Shown here in pieces: positions 41,611 through 48,592 of a stretch of 48,592 nt of DNA. The stretch covers positions 1 through 48,592 of the forward strand of contig DUNK01000017.1 of assembly GCA_012839355.1 (NCBI GenBank), written 5' to 3'. The notes beneath the pieces were generated by a model. That model ran no database searches. It had not been told where the DNA came from and saw only the letters and a program-made list of their open reading frames with translations. Position numbers and translations under genes: made by a program. The stretch's first letter is position 1; the number at the start of each line of letters is the position of its first letter. This DNA comes from Acholeplasma sp. Its GTDB lineage: Bacteria > Bacillota_I > Bacilli_A > Acholeplasmatales > UBA5453.

Positions 41611-43553
41611 AAGTTGTCACCCTCAATTTGGTAATCATCTTTTGCGACAAAATCAACGTTTTGCTCAATCCATTCACGTCTAGGTTCAACCTCTTTGCCC
41701 ATTAAAATACTAACGTTCTTTTCAGCAACAGCCTCATCTTCAATCGTTACTCTAATTAATGTTCTTGTTTTAGGATCCATTGTTGTTTCGCTTAACTGAT
41801 CAAAGTTCATCTCACCCAGACCTTTAAATCTTTGAATTCTTACGTTATTGTTATTTTTAGTTATTTCATTTAATTCATCATCATTCCACGCATAATGATT
41901 AGTTACTTCTCTACCTTTTTTAACACTAATTCTATATAAAGGCGGTTGCGCAATATACAACATGTTTTCTTCAATTAATGGTTTCATGTAGCGGAAAAAG
42001 AACGTTAATAATAGTGTCTGAATATGCGCACCATCATCATCCGCATCCGTTAAAATTATCACTTTGCCATAGTTTGATTTTTTTACATCAAAATCAGCAC
42101 CAAAATCAGCACCGATAGTGTGAATAATTGTATTAATTTCTTCGTTTTTAAGAAGTTGTTCGACAGATGTTCTTTCGCTATTGATAACCTTACCTTTTAA
42201 AGGTAATATCGCTTGGAATTCTCTATCTCTACCTTGCTTAGCAGAACCACCAGCAGAATCTCCTTCCACTAAGAAAAGTTCATTTTTGGCTTTATCTTTG
42301 CCAGTTGCAGGTGTAAGTTTGCCTGTTAAACTAACCTCATTATTACGTTTTGTTTTCTTGCTTCTTGCTTCTTCTCTAGCTTTCCTTGCCGCTAAACGAG
42401 CTTTACTAGCGTTCATTGCTCTTTGAATTAAAGAACTTGCAAACTCAGCGTTTTCTTCTAAATAATATGTAAACTTTTCATGGAAAATATTTTCCGTTGC
42501 GTTTCTCGCTTCTGGTGTTCCAAGTTTACCTTTTGTTTGGCCTTCAAACTCTAAGATTCTTTCCGGTATTCTTAAACTTATTACAGCTGTAACGCCTTCT
42601 CTAATATCTACACCTTCAATGTTTTCATCTTTTTCTTTTAAGATATTATACTTTCTTGCATAGTCGTTAAGCGCTCTTGTCAAGCCACTTTTAAAGCCTG
42701 TTTCATGGTTTCCACCATCTTTAGTTCTAACATTATTAACAAAAGAAATAATGTTTTCTGTATATGAACCTGTAAATTGTAAAGCTATTTCAACTTCAAT
42801 TTTCGTCTTCTTATCTAGCTCATAAACACCTTCAATGTTTTTTATATCATGGTAAGTCTTTTTGTCTTGATTTAAATATTCAACGTATTCTTCAATCCCT
42901 TTTTCATAAACAAAAGAATCCTTTTGACCTGTTCTTTCATCCTTTAATACCATTTTTAAGTTTTTAATTAAAAAGGCATTTTCACGCATTCTTTCTTTAA
43001 TAGTATCATAATTAAAGAGCGTTGTTGTAAAGATGTTTGGGTTTGGTTTAAACAAAACACTAGTCCCAGTCTTTTTAGTTTCACCAATCTGTTTAAGTGG
43101 TTCAACTATCTTACCTCCATCAATAAACTTTTGTTGATGAATTAATCCATCACGGTAAATAGTCACTTCTAAAAATTGACTTAATGCGTTAACGACCGCT
43201 GCACCAACACCATGTAAACCACCAGAAACTTTATAACCTGAATCAGAGGAAAACTTACCGCCGGAATGTAAAGTCGTAAAAATAACTTCCGTAGTTGGTC
43301 TACCGCTTTCATGCATCTTATAAGGTAAACCTCTACCATAGTCTCTAATCTCTATACTATTATCATTTTGAATTGTAACTACTATCTCATTTCCAAACCC
43401 TGACAAGGCCTCATCTATTGCATTATCAAGTATCTCCCATACTAAATGGTGGAGCCCTCTTTGATCAGTTGAACCAATATACATACCAGGGCGCTTTTTA
43501 ATCGCATCAAGACCCTCTAAGATTAAAATGGATTGTTCAGTATAATTACTCAT
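41607..43553 (-). CDS. parE: DNA topoisomerase IV subunit B
   Basis: 648 residues from the ATG at 43553, chosen for GGAG 9 bases upstream and the promoter at 43578; an in-frame start at 43601 would lie upstream of the -10 box. GHKL ATPase: EILDNAIDEALSG, DYGRGLPY, GGLHGVGAAVVNALS. TOPRIM: LFLVEGDSAGGSAKQGRDREFQAILPLKGKVIN and ILTDADDDGAHI. C-terminal GLGEMNFDQL. Together with ParC it decatenates daughter chromosomes. Confidence 0.96.
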   Translation of the reverse strand: MSNYTEQSILILEGLDAIKKRPGMYIGSTDQRGLHHLVWEILDNAIDEALSGFGNEIVVTIQNDNSIEIRDYGRGLPYKMHESGRPTTEVIFTTLHSGGKFSSDSGYKVSGGLHGVGAAVVNALSQFLEVTIYRDGLIHQQKFIDGGKIVEPLKQIGETKKTGTSVLFKPNPNIFTTTLFNYDTIKERMRENAFLIKNLKMVLKDERTGQKDSFVYEKGIEEYVEYLNQDKKTYHDIKNIEGVYELDKKTKIEVEIALQFTGSYTENIISFVNNVRTKDGGNHETGFKSGLTRALNDYARKYNILKEKDENIEGVDIREGVTAVISLRIPERILEFEGQTKGKLGTPEARNATENIFHEKFTYYLEENAEFASSLIQRAMNASKARLAARKAREEARSKKTKRNNEVSLTGKLTPATGKDKAKNELFLVEGDSAGGSAKQGRDREFQAILPLKGKVINSERTSVEQLLKNEEINTIIHTIGADFGADFDVKKSNYGKVIILTDADDDGAHIQTLLLTFFFRYMKPLIEENMLYIAQPPLYRISVKKGREVTNHYAWNDDELNEITKNNNNVRIQRFKGLGEMNFDQLSETTMDPKTRTLIRVTIEDEAVAEKNVSILMGKEVEPRREWIEQNVDFVAKDDYQIEGDNL

Positions 43554-43577
43554 TAAATCAATCTCCGTTCCTTTAAA

Positions 43578-43606
43578 ATTATACCAAAAATAACGCCTCA
43601 ACTCAA
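43578..43606 (-). promoter_or_regulatory. Promoter of the parE operon
   Basis: On the minus strand TTGAGT (43601-43606), 17 bases, TATAAT (43578-43583). The same -35 hexamer occurs at the structured RNA promoter near 48525. Confidence 0.8.
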
Positions 43607-43645
43607 CAAGAATATATCATTTTTCACAATATTACCTAATTTAAA

Positions 43646-43674
43646 TTGCAATTTATAACCATTTCGGCTATTAT
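43646..43674 (+). promoter_or_regulatory. Promoter of plsY
   Basis: TTGCAA (43646-43651), 17 bases, TATTAT (43669-43674), then 20 bases with GAGGTGG before the ATG. Confidence 0.75.
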
Positions 43675-43694
43675 TTAGTTGATGAGGTGGTAAT

Positions 43695-44405
43695 ATGGGG
43701 TTAATTCTCTTAAAAATAGGTTTATTTTTGTTCGCATATTTGCTCGGTTCTATACCGAGTGGTTTAATTATAGGTAAAATATTTTTAAAAATCAATCTAA
43801 AAGAACACGGCAGTAAAAATATCGGTGCTTCTAACGCTTTTAGAGTGATGGGAGTTAAGTTAGGATTGCTAACATTATTCTTTGATGCTATCAAAGGCGC
43901 TATCCCAGTTATTCTTGCCAAATATGTATTTCCAGCCTCCATTGATGGTTTTGAAGTATATTTAACAATGTTTGATAGAACATTTGATTATGCTATTTTA
44001 TTTGGTGTTGCAGCTATTTTAGGTCATACATTCTCAATCTTCTTAAAATTTGAAGGTGGCAAAGCTGTTGCAACATCATTAGGCGTTGTTTTTGCATTAA
44101 CACCGATTATCGGCGTATTAGCACTAATTATTTACTTTATTGTAGTTTTCATTACTAAATATGCTTCATTAGGTTCTACATTCGGTTGTTTGGTTGTTGG
44201 CGTAGGTGCGACCATTCAGTTTTTAATCCAAGGTATCATTGTCGAACAAACCTTCGTTTTAGTTATGTACTGGGCATTAATTCTTCTTATTGTTATTAGA
44301 CATATTCCAAACTATAAGAGATTAATTGCCGGAACAGAAAGAAAGTTAGAATTCAAAAAGAAAAAACAACCCGAAGAAAATAATGAAACTAACGAAAATT
44401 TATAG
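43695..44405 (+). CDS. plsY: Acyl-phosphate glycerol-3-phosphate acyltransferase
   Basis: 236 residues with about five or six membrane segments. Conserved loops: GSIPSGLIIGK (near 16-26), HGSKNIGASNAFRVMG (38-53) and GHTFSIFLKFEGGKAVATSLGV near 113. It makes lysophosphatidic acid, the first step of phospholipid synthesis. A lysine-rich tail extends beyond the last segment. The parE-plsY divergent pair is common in Firmicutes. Confidence 0.95.
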   Translation: MGLILLKIGLFLFAYLLGSIPSGLIIGKIFLKINLKEHGSKNIGASNAFRVMGVKLGLLTLFFDAIKGAIPVILAKYVFPASIDGFEVYLTMFDRTFDYAILFGVAAILGHTFSIFLKFEGGKAVATSLGVVFALTPIIGVLALIIYFIVVFITKYASLGSTFGCLVVGVGATIQFLIQGIIVEQTFVLVMYWALILLIVIRHIPNYKRLIAGTERKLEFKKKKQPEENNETNENL

Positions 44406-44414
44406 TTAACATAA

Positions 44415-44447
44415 AAACTCTCAACCTAAAATGGTTGAGTTTTTTAT
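44415..44447 (+). terminator. plsY terminator
   Basis: CTCAACC, 6-base loop, GGTTGAG and T run. Confidence 0.8.
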
Positions 44448-44455
44448 TTTGATTT

Positions 44456-44481
44456 AAAAAGCGAGCATCGCTGCTCGCTTT
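44456..44481 (-). terminator. Terminator of the CNNM/CBS gene
   Basis: On the minus strand AAAGCGAGCA, GCGA loop, TGCTCGCTTT and T run, overlapping the stop codon. Confidence 0.85.
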
Positions 44482-45913
44482 ATTGATTGTCATTTTCGTT
44501 ATTTAACTTTTCTATTTCTTCTTCATCTACATCAGTAATATCTAAAACAGTTAAATTTAATTCCCGTATTCTTCTGTTTTCAACTTTGACTAACTCAAAT
44601 GTTAGTAAGTATTTTTTGTCAATAAACTCATTATCTACGAAGTTTGTTTTAGCGGAGGTAACAGTAATTGTTTGGCTTTCTTCCGGTAAACCTTCACATA
44701 GTTCGTAAATATAACTACCAACTGTTAAATATCTATCTTCCTGTGGTGAACCTAAATCTAATGTGTCATAAAGTTCATCAAGTTCTAAATCTGCAGATAA
44801 ATAATAAGTGTTTTCTGATTCTTTAATTAAAAACGGATCTTTTTCATCATCGTCGTATTCGTCGTATATTTCACCAACTAACTCTTCCAATGCATCTTCC
44901 ATCGTCACTACTCCGCTTGTTCCACCATATTCATCAGAAACGATTGCGAAGTGTTTTTTCTCATCTTGCATAACTTTAATTAAATCATCAACTTTAGTTT
45001 GTTTACTAACATATAATGGTTCAACTAAAAGGTCTAAAAGATTTATGTCTTTATGATTTTCTGTTTGAATCATCGCAATCAAGAAGTCTTTTACTTGTAA
45101 AACACCAACTATATTATCTTTATCGGTATCATAAACTGGTAATCTTGAAAATTGCGTTTCTAAGAAGACATCTAATATTTCTCTTGGTGTATGATCAATA
45201 CCAACAGCCACTACATCGACACGCGGAGTCATAATCTCAGCTACTTTTTTATTTCCTAACGAAACTGCTCCATGGATAATATCAGCGTGATCTTCATCAA
45301 ACACTCCTTGATCTTCCATTGTTTCAATAATGCTTTCTAACTCATCACCTGTAACTGTGTGTTCTCCATGTTCAGTCTTTTTACCGGCACGCTGCGTTAT
45401 TTTAGTATATATAATTGCGATTGGATAAAAAATCTTATAAAAGAACCACATTAATCCTGAAACTCTCAACGCTAACTTAGTTGCATTAGCTTTCGCATAA
45501 ATCTTTGGTATAATCTCACTAAACGTTACAACAAGAAGCGTCATTACTGCTGTTGAAACAATACTAGCGACACTTGGATTAAGTATTAAATGCGTAAAAA
45601 TAAACGCTGCTACTGTTGAAGCACCAATGTTTACTAAGTTGTTTCCTATTAAGATGGTTGTTATTAGTCTATCGTAATTTTCAATTAAAATTAATGCTTT
45701 TTTAGCGCCTCTTTTATTCTCTTCGGCTAACTTTCTTATTCTAATAGAGCTAACTGTTGATAATGCCGTTTCTGTCGCACTAAAGATCGCAGAAAAAATT
45801 AAAAGCACTACAACTATTGATGTTAGCATAATATAAACCCACAATTCTAAATCAGCTTCTACTGCTGCTAAAACTCTTGTAAAACTCAAAATACTCTTGG
45901 GCAAGGGGGCCAA
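44480..45913 (-). CDS. CNNM/HlyC-CorC family membrane protein with CBS pair
   Basis: 477 residues if the TTG at 45913 is used; GGAGAG stands 8 bases upstream and a promoter fits it. An internal ATG at 45832 (residue 28) lacks a clear ribosome-binding site. A DUF21/CNNM membrane domain (about 28-180; [17 protein letters not shown] near its end) is followed by two CBS domains ([11 protein letters not shown]..., [33 protein letters not shown]) and a CorC_HlyC domain. Family members export or regulate magnesium or cobalt. The ligand is not shown here. Confidence 0.88.
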   Translation of the reverse strand: MAPLPKSILSFTRVLAAVEADLELWVYIMLTSIVVVLLIFSAIFSATETALSTVSSIRIRKLAEENKRGAKKALILIENYDRLITTILIGNNLVNIGASTVAAFIFTHLILNPSVASIVSTAVMTLLVVTFSEIIPKIYAKANATKLALRVSGLMWFFYKIFYPIAIIYTKITQRAGKKTEHGEHTVTGDELESIIETMEDQGVFDEDHADIIHGAVSLGNKKVAEIMTPRVDVVAVGIDHTPREILDVFLETQFSRLPVYDTDKDNIVGVLQVKDFLIAMIQTENHKDINLLDLLVEPLYVSKQTKVDDLIKVMQDEKKHFAIVSDEYGGTSGVVTMEDALEELVGEIYDEYDDDEKDPFLIKESENTYYLSADLELDELYDTLDLGSPQEDRYLTVGSYIYELCEGLPEESQTITVTSAKTNFVDNEFIDKKYLLTFELVKVENRRIRELNLTVLDITDVDEEEIEKLNNENDNQ

Positions 45914-45944
45914 TTAACACACTCTCCTTTTCAATCTATAAGAC

Positions 45945-45973
45945 ATTATATCAAAATTACATGTAAATGTAAA
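45945..45973 (-). promoter_or_regulatory. Promoter of the CNNM/CBS gene
   Basis: On the minus strand TTTACA (45968-45973), 17 bases, TATAAT (45945-45950). Confidence 0.75.
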
Positions 45974-46002
45974 TATTATTTATATATACACATTTAATAA
46001 GA

Positions 46003-46021
46003 AAAGCGATTAAATCGCTTT
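46003..46021 (-). terminator. Hairpin after yneF
   Basis: AAAGCGA, TTAAA loop, TCGCTTT just at the yneF stop, followed on the minus strand by TTCTTATT, a weak T run. Confidence 0.6.
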
Positions 46022-46023
46022 AA

Positions 46024-46305
46024 TTATTTTGCTTTAGCCTTTGCTTCTTTCCCTTTTTTTGGCTTCTTTTTATCTTTGTTCTTATTTGGTGGCGTCATAG
46101 TTGCCATAACTTGTCTAACCTGTCTTTCAGAAGGTGTTCTTCCCATCTGTCTCATCATTTCTCTGACCATTTGTTCAGTAACAGGTGGATTTTTATCTAA
46201 ATAGTTTTTAAACCAAGTTCTAGCAATAAAAAATCCAATGATTCCGCCAGCAAGTAAAACTCCGATTAAAATTAAGACAAATTGCCATATTTTAATATCC
46301 ATCAT
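46024..46305 (-). CDS. yneF: UPF0154 (YneF) small membrane protein
   Basis: 93 residues. One membrane segment (about 7-29, LILIGVLLAGGIIGFFIAR) then NPPVTEQMVREMMRQMGRTPSERQVRQVM, the family signature. The C-terminal tail is extended compared with the usual about 72 residues and is very rich in Lys, Ala and Glu (NKNKDKKKPKKGKEAKAKAK). Function unknown. Confidence 0.9.
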   Translation of the reverse strand: MMDIKIWQFVLILIGVLLAGGIIGFFIARTWFKNYLDKNPPVTEQMVREMMRQMGRTPSERQVRQVMATMTPPNKNKDKKKPKKGKEAKAKAK

Positions 46306-46375
46306 ATTTTATCACCTTTCACGGACTATTTTAGCGTATTTCTTTATATTTATCAACTATTTCTACATTTATCTC

Positions 46376-46404
46376 TTTACATTTTTATCATTTTAGTTTA
46401 CAAT
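46376..46404 (+). promoter_or_regulatory. Promoter of the ferredoxin gene
   Basis: TTTACA (46376-46381), 17 bases, TACAAT (46399-46404), then 18 bases including GAGGTGAT before the ATG. Confidence 0.7.
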
Positions 46405-46422
46405 TAATTGTGAGGTGATAAT

Positions 46423-46590
46423 ATGCCAAGATGGATTAGTGATAGTTGTATAGCATGCGGTTCTTGTGTAGAAGTATGTCCAGTTGATTGTATTTCAGAA
46501 GGAGATATCTACGTAATTGATGAAGATTCCTGCATTGACTGCGGTGCGTGCGAAGAAGTTTGTCCAACTGGAGCAATTTCTGAAAGATAA
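46423..46590 (+). CDS. 2[4Fe-4S] ferredoxin
   Basis: 55 residues: the start MPRWISDSCIACGSC leads into two Cys-x2-Cys-x2-Cys-x3-Cys-Pro clusters (CIACGSCVEVCP and CIDCGACEEVCP). This is the clostridial-type small ferredoxin, a low-potential electron carrier. A GAGGTGAT ribosome-binding site and a promoter stand upstream. Its neighbours give no fixed partner; IspH in the same window needs reduced ferredoxin or flavodoxin, so it could be one client. Confidence 0.93.
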   Translation: MPRWISDSCIACGSCVEVCPVDCISEGDIYVIDEDSCIDCGACEEVCPTGAISER

Positions 46591-46603
46591 TTGCTGCTAA
46601 ATT

Positions 46604-47161
46604 TTACATTTTTTGGTAAATAAAAACATTTTTATTACCATACTTCTTATTGGAAGTTAATTCTAAAGATTTTACATTTAAAAGGCTTGATGAGCTTGTT
46701 CTTTCAAGAACAACTCGTAGGCCTTTTTTTTGCGTTTTATTTAATGTTTCAATGATGACTAATAAATCTTCGTCACTAAAATCATAGGGTGGATCAATAA
46801 AAACTAAATCAAAGAAAATACCCTTTTCTTTATAATATTCAAGGGCTTTTAAGTAATCTAATTTAGTTATCTCTACTCTATTTAAAACATTTAAGTTTTT
46901 TGCGTTTTCTTTAATTGCTTTTACGGATAAATTATCAACATCATTAATATATGCGAAACTTGCACCTCTTGATAATGCTTCAAAGGCATACGCTCCTGAA
47001 CCTGCAAACAAATCCAAAACCACACCATCAATCTTAAAAAGCATATTGAAGACCGCCAATCTAACTTTTTGCGATGTTGGTCTAGTTTTATTACTATAAC
47101 TAATTATTTTTCTTTGATTAAATTCTCCGCCTGTTAAATAAATTATCTTTTTATCCATCAA
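46604..47161 (-). CDS. rsmD: 16S rRNA (guanine966-N2)-methyltransferase
   Basis: 185 residues. YLTGGEFNQRKI, TRPTSQKVRLAVFNML (the R-P-T-...-R-E/AFN block), VLDLFAGSGAYAFEALSRGA (SAM loop) and the catalytic VFIDPPYDF. It methylates G966 of 16S rRNA in the 30S subunit. It overlaps the Fic-fold gene by 11 bases. coaD, its frequent partner, is not seen before the ferredoxin. Confidence 0.95.
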   Translation of the reverse strand: MMDKKIIYLTGGEFNQRKIISYSNKTRPTSQKVRLAVFNMLFKIDGVVLDLFAGSGAYAFEALSRGASFAYINDVDNLSVKAIKENAKNLNVLNRVEITKLDYLKALEYYKEKGIFFDLVFIDPPYDFSDEDLLVIIETLNKTQKKGLRVVLERTSSSSLLNVKSLELTSNKKYGNKNVFIYQKM

Positions 47162-48230
47162 TAATCTTTAACATTCCTTCATTGTAATAAAGTTTTTCAA
47201 AATAGGTTTCTCTTGTTTTTATAATGCCTAATTCTTTTAAGAATCTATATCTCTTAATAATTGTCTTTCTTTGAACATCAAAGCGTTTTTCAAGTGGCTC
47301 GCTTGCTACATATATCGTTTTAAACGATTGATGTAATACTTCATGCAAGCGTCTTTTTTGGTAAATTGTATGGTCTGATTTATCTACTTTTCTCTTTTGC
47401 GAAACTTTTAATTTGTTAAAAGCTAAAATCATCTCTCTAGCATCAATAATCGCCGCTTTTAACGCTTTTAAGAACGCAACAAGGAAAATGTTAATATTGC
47501 TTTTTCTCATCGCTTCATCGCGTCTTCTATCAATTCTTCTTAAATACTTTGATAAAGGAATATAATGCTTTAGGCTCGCAAACTCGCGCAAGTATAACTG
47601 ACTAATAGTTCTTGCAATAATTTCATTACCAATTAAAAATGGTCTGTTAACTATTATTTGATAATACAAATAGGCACTTCTTACAAACGGACTTATATCC
47701 TCTCTTAACATAAATAAATCCATCTCAACCATATTCGCTTCTAAATGATCTTTTGGCGAACTAATAAAAATTGCCTGTTCAATGTTTATTCCACCAATGA
47801 ATGTAATGTTTTTTCTAAATTCACCTGGTGTATATTTTTTATGTTTAGAGTAAAGACTCTGATGTAGAGCCTTTAAATAGTAATTAGAATAACCCATTTT
47901 TTCTAGTTGTATCGGAGCCTTACTAAATATATCTTTTAATTCTAATAATTCTTGATTAAATAAATCAAACTTACTAGGTGCATGTAAATCAGCAAGTGTA
48001 TATTCAGACCCTTCTAAATTTAAAGAATCAATCATTTCTTTATCTTGAATTAAATCATAAAAGAAAAGATTTGATGGTGTAGGCAGTGGAAAAAGTTTAT
48101 GAATTTCTTCAACTAATTGATCAACTTCATAATTTGCGTCAGCTGTGATATGTAATTCATTTAAACTATATGGGCAAAAACATTCAACTTCTTTTGTTCC
48201 ATACATTGCTTTTTTATATTGGCCTAACAT
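47151..48230 (-). CDS. Fic-fold protein with His-to-Asn active-site change and C-terminal winged helix
   Basis: 359 residues from the ATG at 48230 (AGGTGG 4 bases upstream); an in-frame start 22 codons further out would translate a hydrophobic stretch within the leader and is rejected. The Fic blocks are present: inhibitory-helix motif DSLNLEGSEYTL (S-x-x-x-E-G at 69-74), TPGEFRKNITFIGG (134-147) and the motif region YYQIIVNRPFLIGNEIIARTI, where HPFxxGNGR reads NRPFLIGNEIIAR (196-208). The catalytic His is Asn and the last Gly is Glu. A winged helix fills the C-terminus (about 300-350). It lies downstream of a structured RNA and hairpin, and overlaps rsmD. Confidence 0.78.
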   Translation of the reverse strand: MLGQYKKAMYGTKEVECFCPYSLNELHITADANYEVDQLVEEIHKLFPLPTPSNLFFYDLIQDKEMIDSLNLEGSEYTLADLHAPSKFDLFNQELLELKDIFSKAPIQLEKMGYSNYYLKALHQSLYSKHKKYTPGEFRKNITFIGGINIEQAIFISSPKDHLEANMVEMDLFMLREDISPFVRSAYLYYQIIVNRPFLIGNEIIARTISQLYLREFASLKHYIPLSKYLRRIDRRRDEAMRKSNINIFLVAFLKALKAAIIDAREMILAFNKLKVSQKRKVDKSDHTIYQKRRLHEVLHQSFKTIYVASEPLEKRFDVQRKTIIKRYRFLKELGIIKTRETYFEKLYYNEGMLKIIDG

Positions 48231-48267
48231 TATACCACCTACTAATATAATATAAAAAATATACCTA

Positions 48268-48302
48268 AAAAGCAATAAAATTGTGCGTAATAGCACAATT
48301 TT
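48268..48302 (-). terminator. Terminator-like hairpin between the structured RNA and the Fic-fold gene
   Basis: On the minus strand AAAATTGTGC, 6-base loop, GCACAATTTT, then ATTGC and five T. It could end the structured RNA or act as a conditional attenuator for the gene 40 bases downstream. Confidence 0.65.
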
Positions 48303-48355
48303 ACCTTTTATTTTTGCCTTGTTATTTTGTTTACTATTTCATTTTACATAAATAG

Positions 48356-48495
48356 CCCCAGAAAGTGAGTACGATCAAAAAATTAATGGTGGTAATTTTT
48401 TGCTTTGCTTCGTGAGCTCCAACGAGTGGATATTCGAACCCGACAAAACCTCGATTTCCTTTTCTGTGCGTTGGGATCTACCAGACTTTCTGGGT
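48356..48495 (-). ncRNA. Structured RNA of unknown family
   Basis: The minus-strand transcript should begin near 48495 (ACCCAGAAAG). A perfect 10-base closing helix CCCAGAAAGT (48494-48485) with ACTTTCTGGG (48366-48357) encloses CCAACG/CGTTGG (48474-48469 with 48424-48419), a hairpin AAAAAATTA/TAATTTTTT (48377-48401), and a TTCGAAT loop. The 5' CCAGA can instead pair with TCTGG three bases later, a possible switch. There is no SRP, RNase P or T-box signature, and the shape is branched, unlike 6S RNA. It has its own promoter and a hairpin downstream. Confidence 0.65.
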
Positions 48496-48501
48496 ATATA
48501 T

Positions 48502-48530
48502 ATTATAACATAGATAATATATATACTCAA
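48502..48530 (-). promoter_or_regulatory. Promoter of the structured RNA
   Basis: On the minus strand TTGAGT (48525-48530), 17 bases, TATAAT (48502-48507), 7 bases before the predicted first A. The region also forms a 13-base perfect inverted repeat (GTATATATATTAT/ATAATATATATAC, 48494-48526). Confidence 0.75.
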
Positions 48531-48542
48531 ACTTTGCTGCCT

Positions 48543-48592
48543 TTACTTGCGTAGTAACTCTTCCGCTTTTTTGATAATTACAGCCTTATATT
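48543..48592 (-). CDS. C-terminal end of an unidentified protein (partial)
   Basis: The minus strand reads YKAVIIKKAEELLRK then a TAA stop at 48543-48545, and runs off the window edge. The sequence is protein-like but too short to assign. Confidence 0.4.
   Translation of the reverse strand, partial: YKAVIIKKAEELLRK

Noticed and set aside
41607-43601. Upstream start for parE at 43601
   Set aside because: It lies upstream of the -10 box at 43578-43583 and lacks a ribosome-binding site; the ATG at 43553 has GGAG at a normal distance.
48419-48450. Possible tRNA T-arm (GGGTTCGAATATCC) in the structured RNA
   Set aside because: The closing pair is G-A, the stem is broken and no matching anticodon arm, D arm or acceptor is found.
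48356-48495. 6S RNA, SRP RNA or RNase P RNA
   Set aside because: The fold is branched, unlike the rod with central bubble of 6S; there is no SRP GGAA/AGCAG domain and no RNase P GAGGAAAGTC core. 6S is the least excluded of these.

Overview
The window is AT-rich and gene-dense, with TGA used as a stop (for example at the ATGA overlap at 12809-12812) and TGG used for tryptophan, so the genetic code is standard. The gene set fits a cell-wall-poor or wall-less low-GC Firmicutes/Tenericutes lineage near Acholeplasmatales or 'Izemoplasmatales': a GT4 glycolipid synthase with a membrane flippase, a PotA carrying a charged insertion, YneF, CshB-Nfo-IspH, NusB-XseAB-Dxs-TlyA-RecN and topoisomerase IV. 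The lineage is inferred from gene content, not from a marker phylogeny. Most genes lie on the minus strand.

Layout. 1-330 holds no gene but has DnaA-box-like nonamers. 334-4966 (minus) is a thioredoxin-like membrane protein, argS, a YbhN-type flippase, a GT4 lipid glycosyltransferase and tRNA-Leu(CAA). 5042-7774 (plus) is glgA-glgC. 7825-10807 is a divergent amino-sugar pair, a GH20 hexosaminidase and nagA. 10867-16423 has degV, nfo and cshB, facing ispH, then dinB and a small membrane protein. 16431-22534 is the operon nusB-xseA-xseB-dxs-tlyA-recN. 22678-26567 is the spermidine/putrescine transporter potABCD behind a strong promoter and a foldable leader.

26798-28656 is the tmRNA gene (ssrA), followed 7-8 bases later by a complete IS3-family element (orfA/orfB with an A_AAA_AAG frameshift site). 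A terminator-like hairpin that looks like the original ssrA terminator now lies on the far side of the insertion. 28708-32201 is an accessory patch: an active-type Fic protein, a 5'-truncated ridA remnant, and an epimerase/Nudix/P-loop-kinase operon. After a DUF402 gene, a second IS3-family element with an unusually long orfA occupies about 32847-34580, next to an asparaginase gene.

36116-43553 (minus) is parE-parC, a TGS-domain nucleoside kinase and a Fic-fold protein whose catalytic motif has decayed and which ends in the clamp-binding motif QLSLF. 43695-46590 holds plsY, a CNNM/CBS transporter-like protein, yneF and a 55-residue 2[4Fe-4S] ferredoxin. 46604-48230 is rsmD and a second catalytically degenerate Fic-fold protein. 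Upstream of that is a well-supported but unidentified structured RNA (48356-48495) with its own promoter and a downstream terminator hairpin.

The strongest candidates for something undescribed are this RNA with its degenerate Fic neighbour, the set of three divergent Fic-fold proteins (one intact, two decayed at the active site), the structured potA leader, and a second GC-richer foldable spacer upstream of degV.
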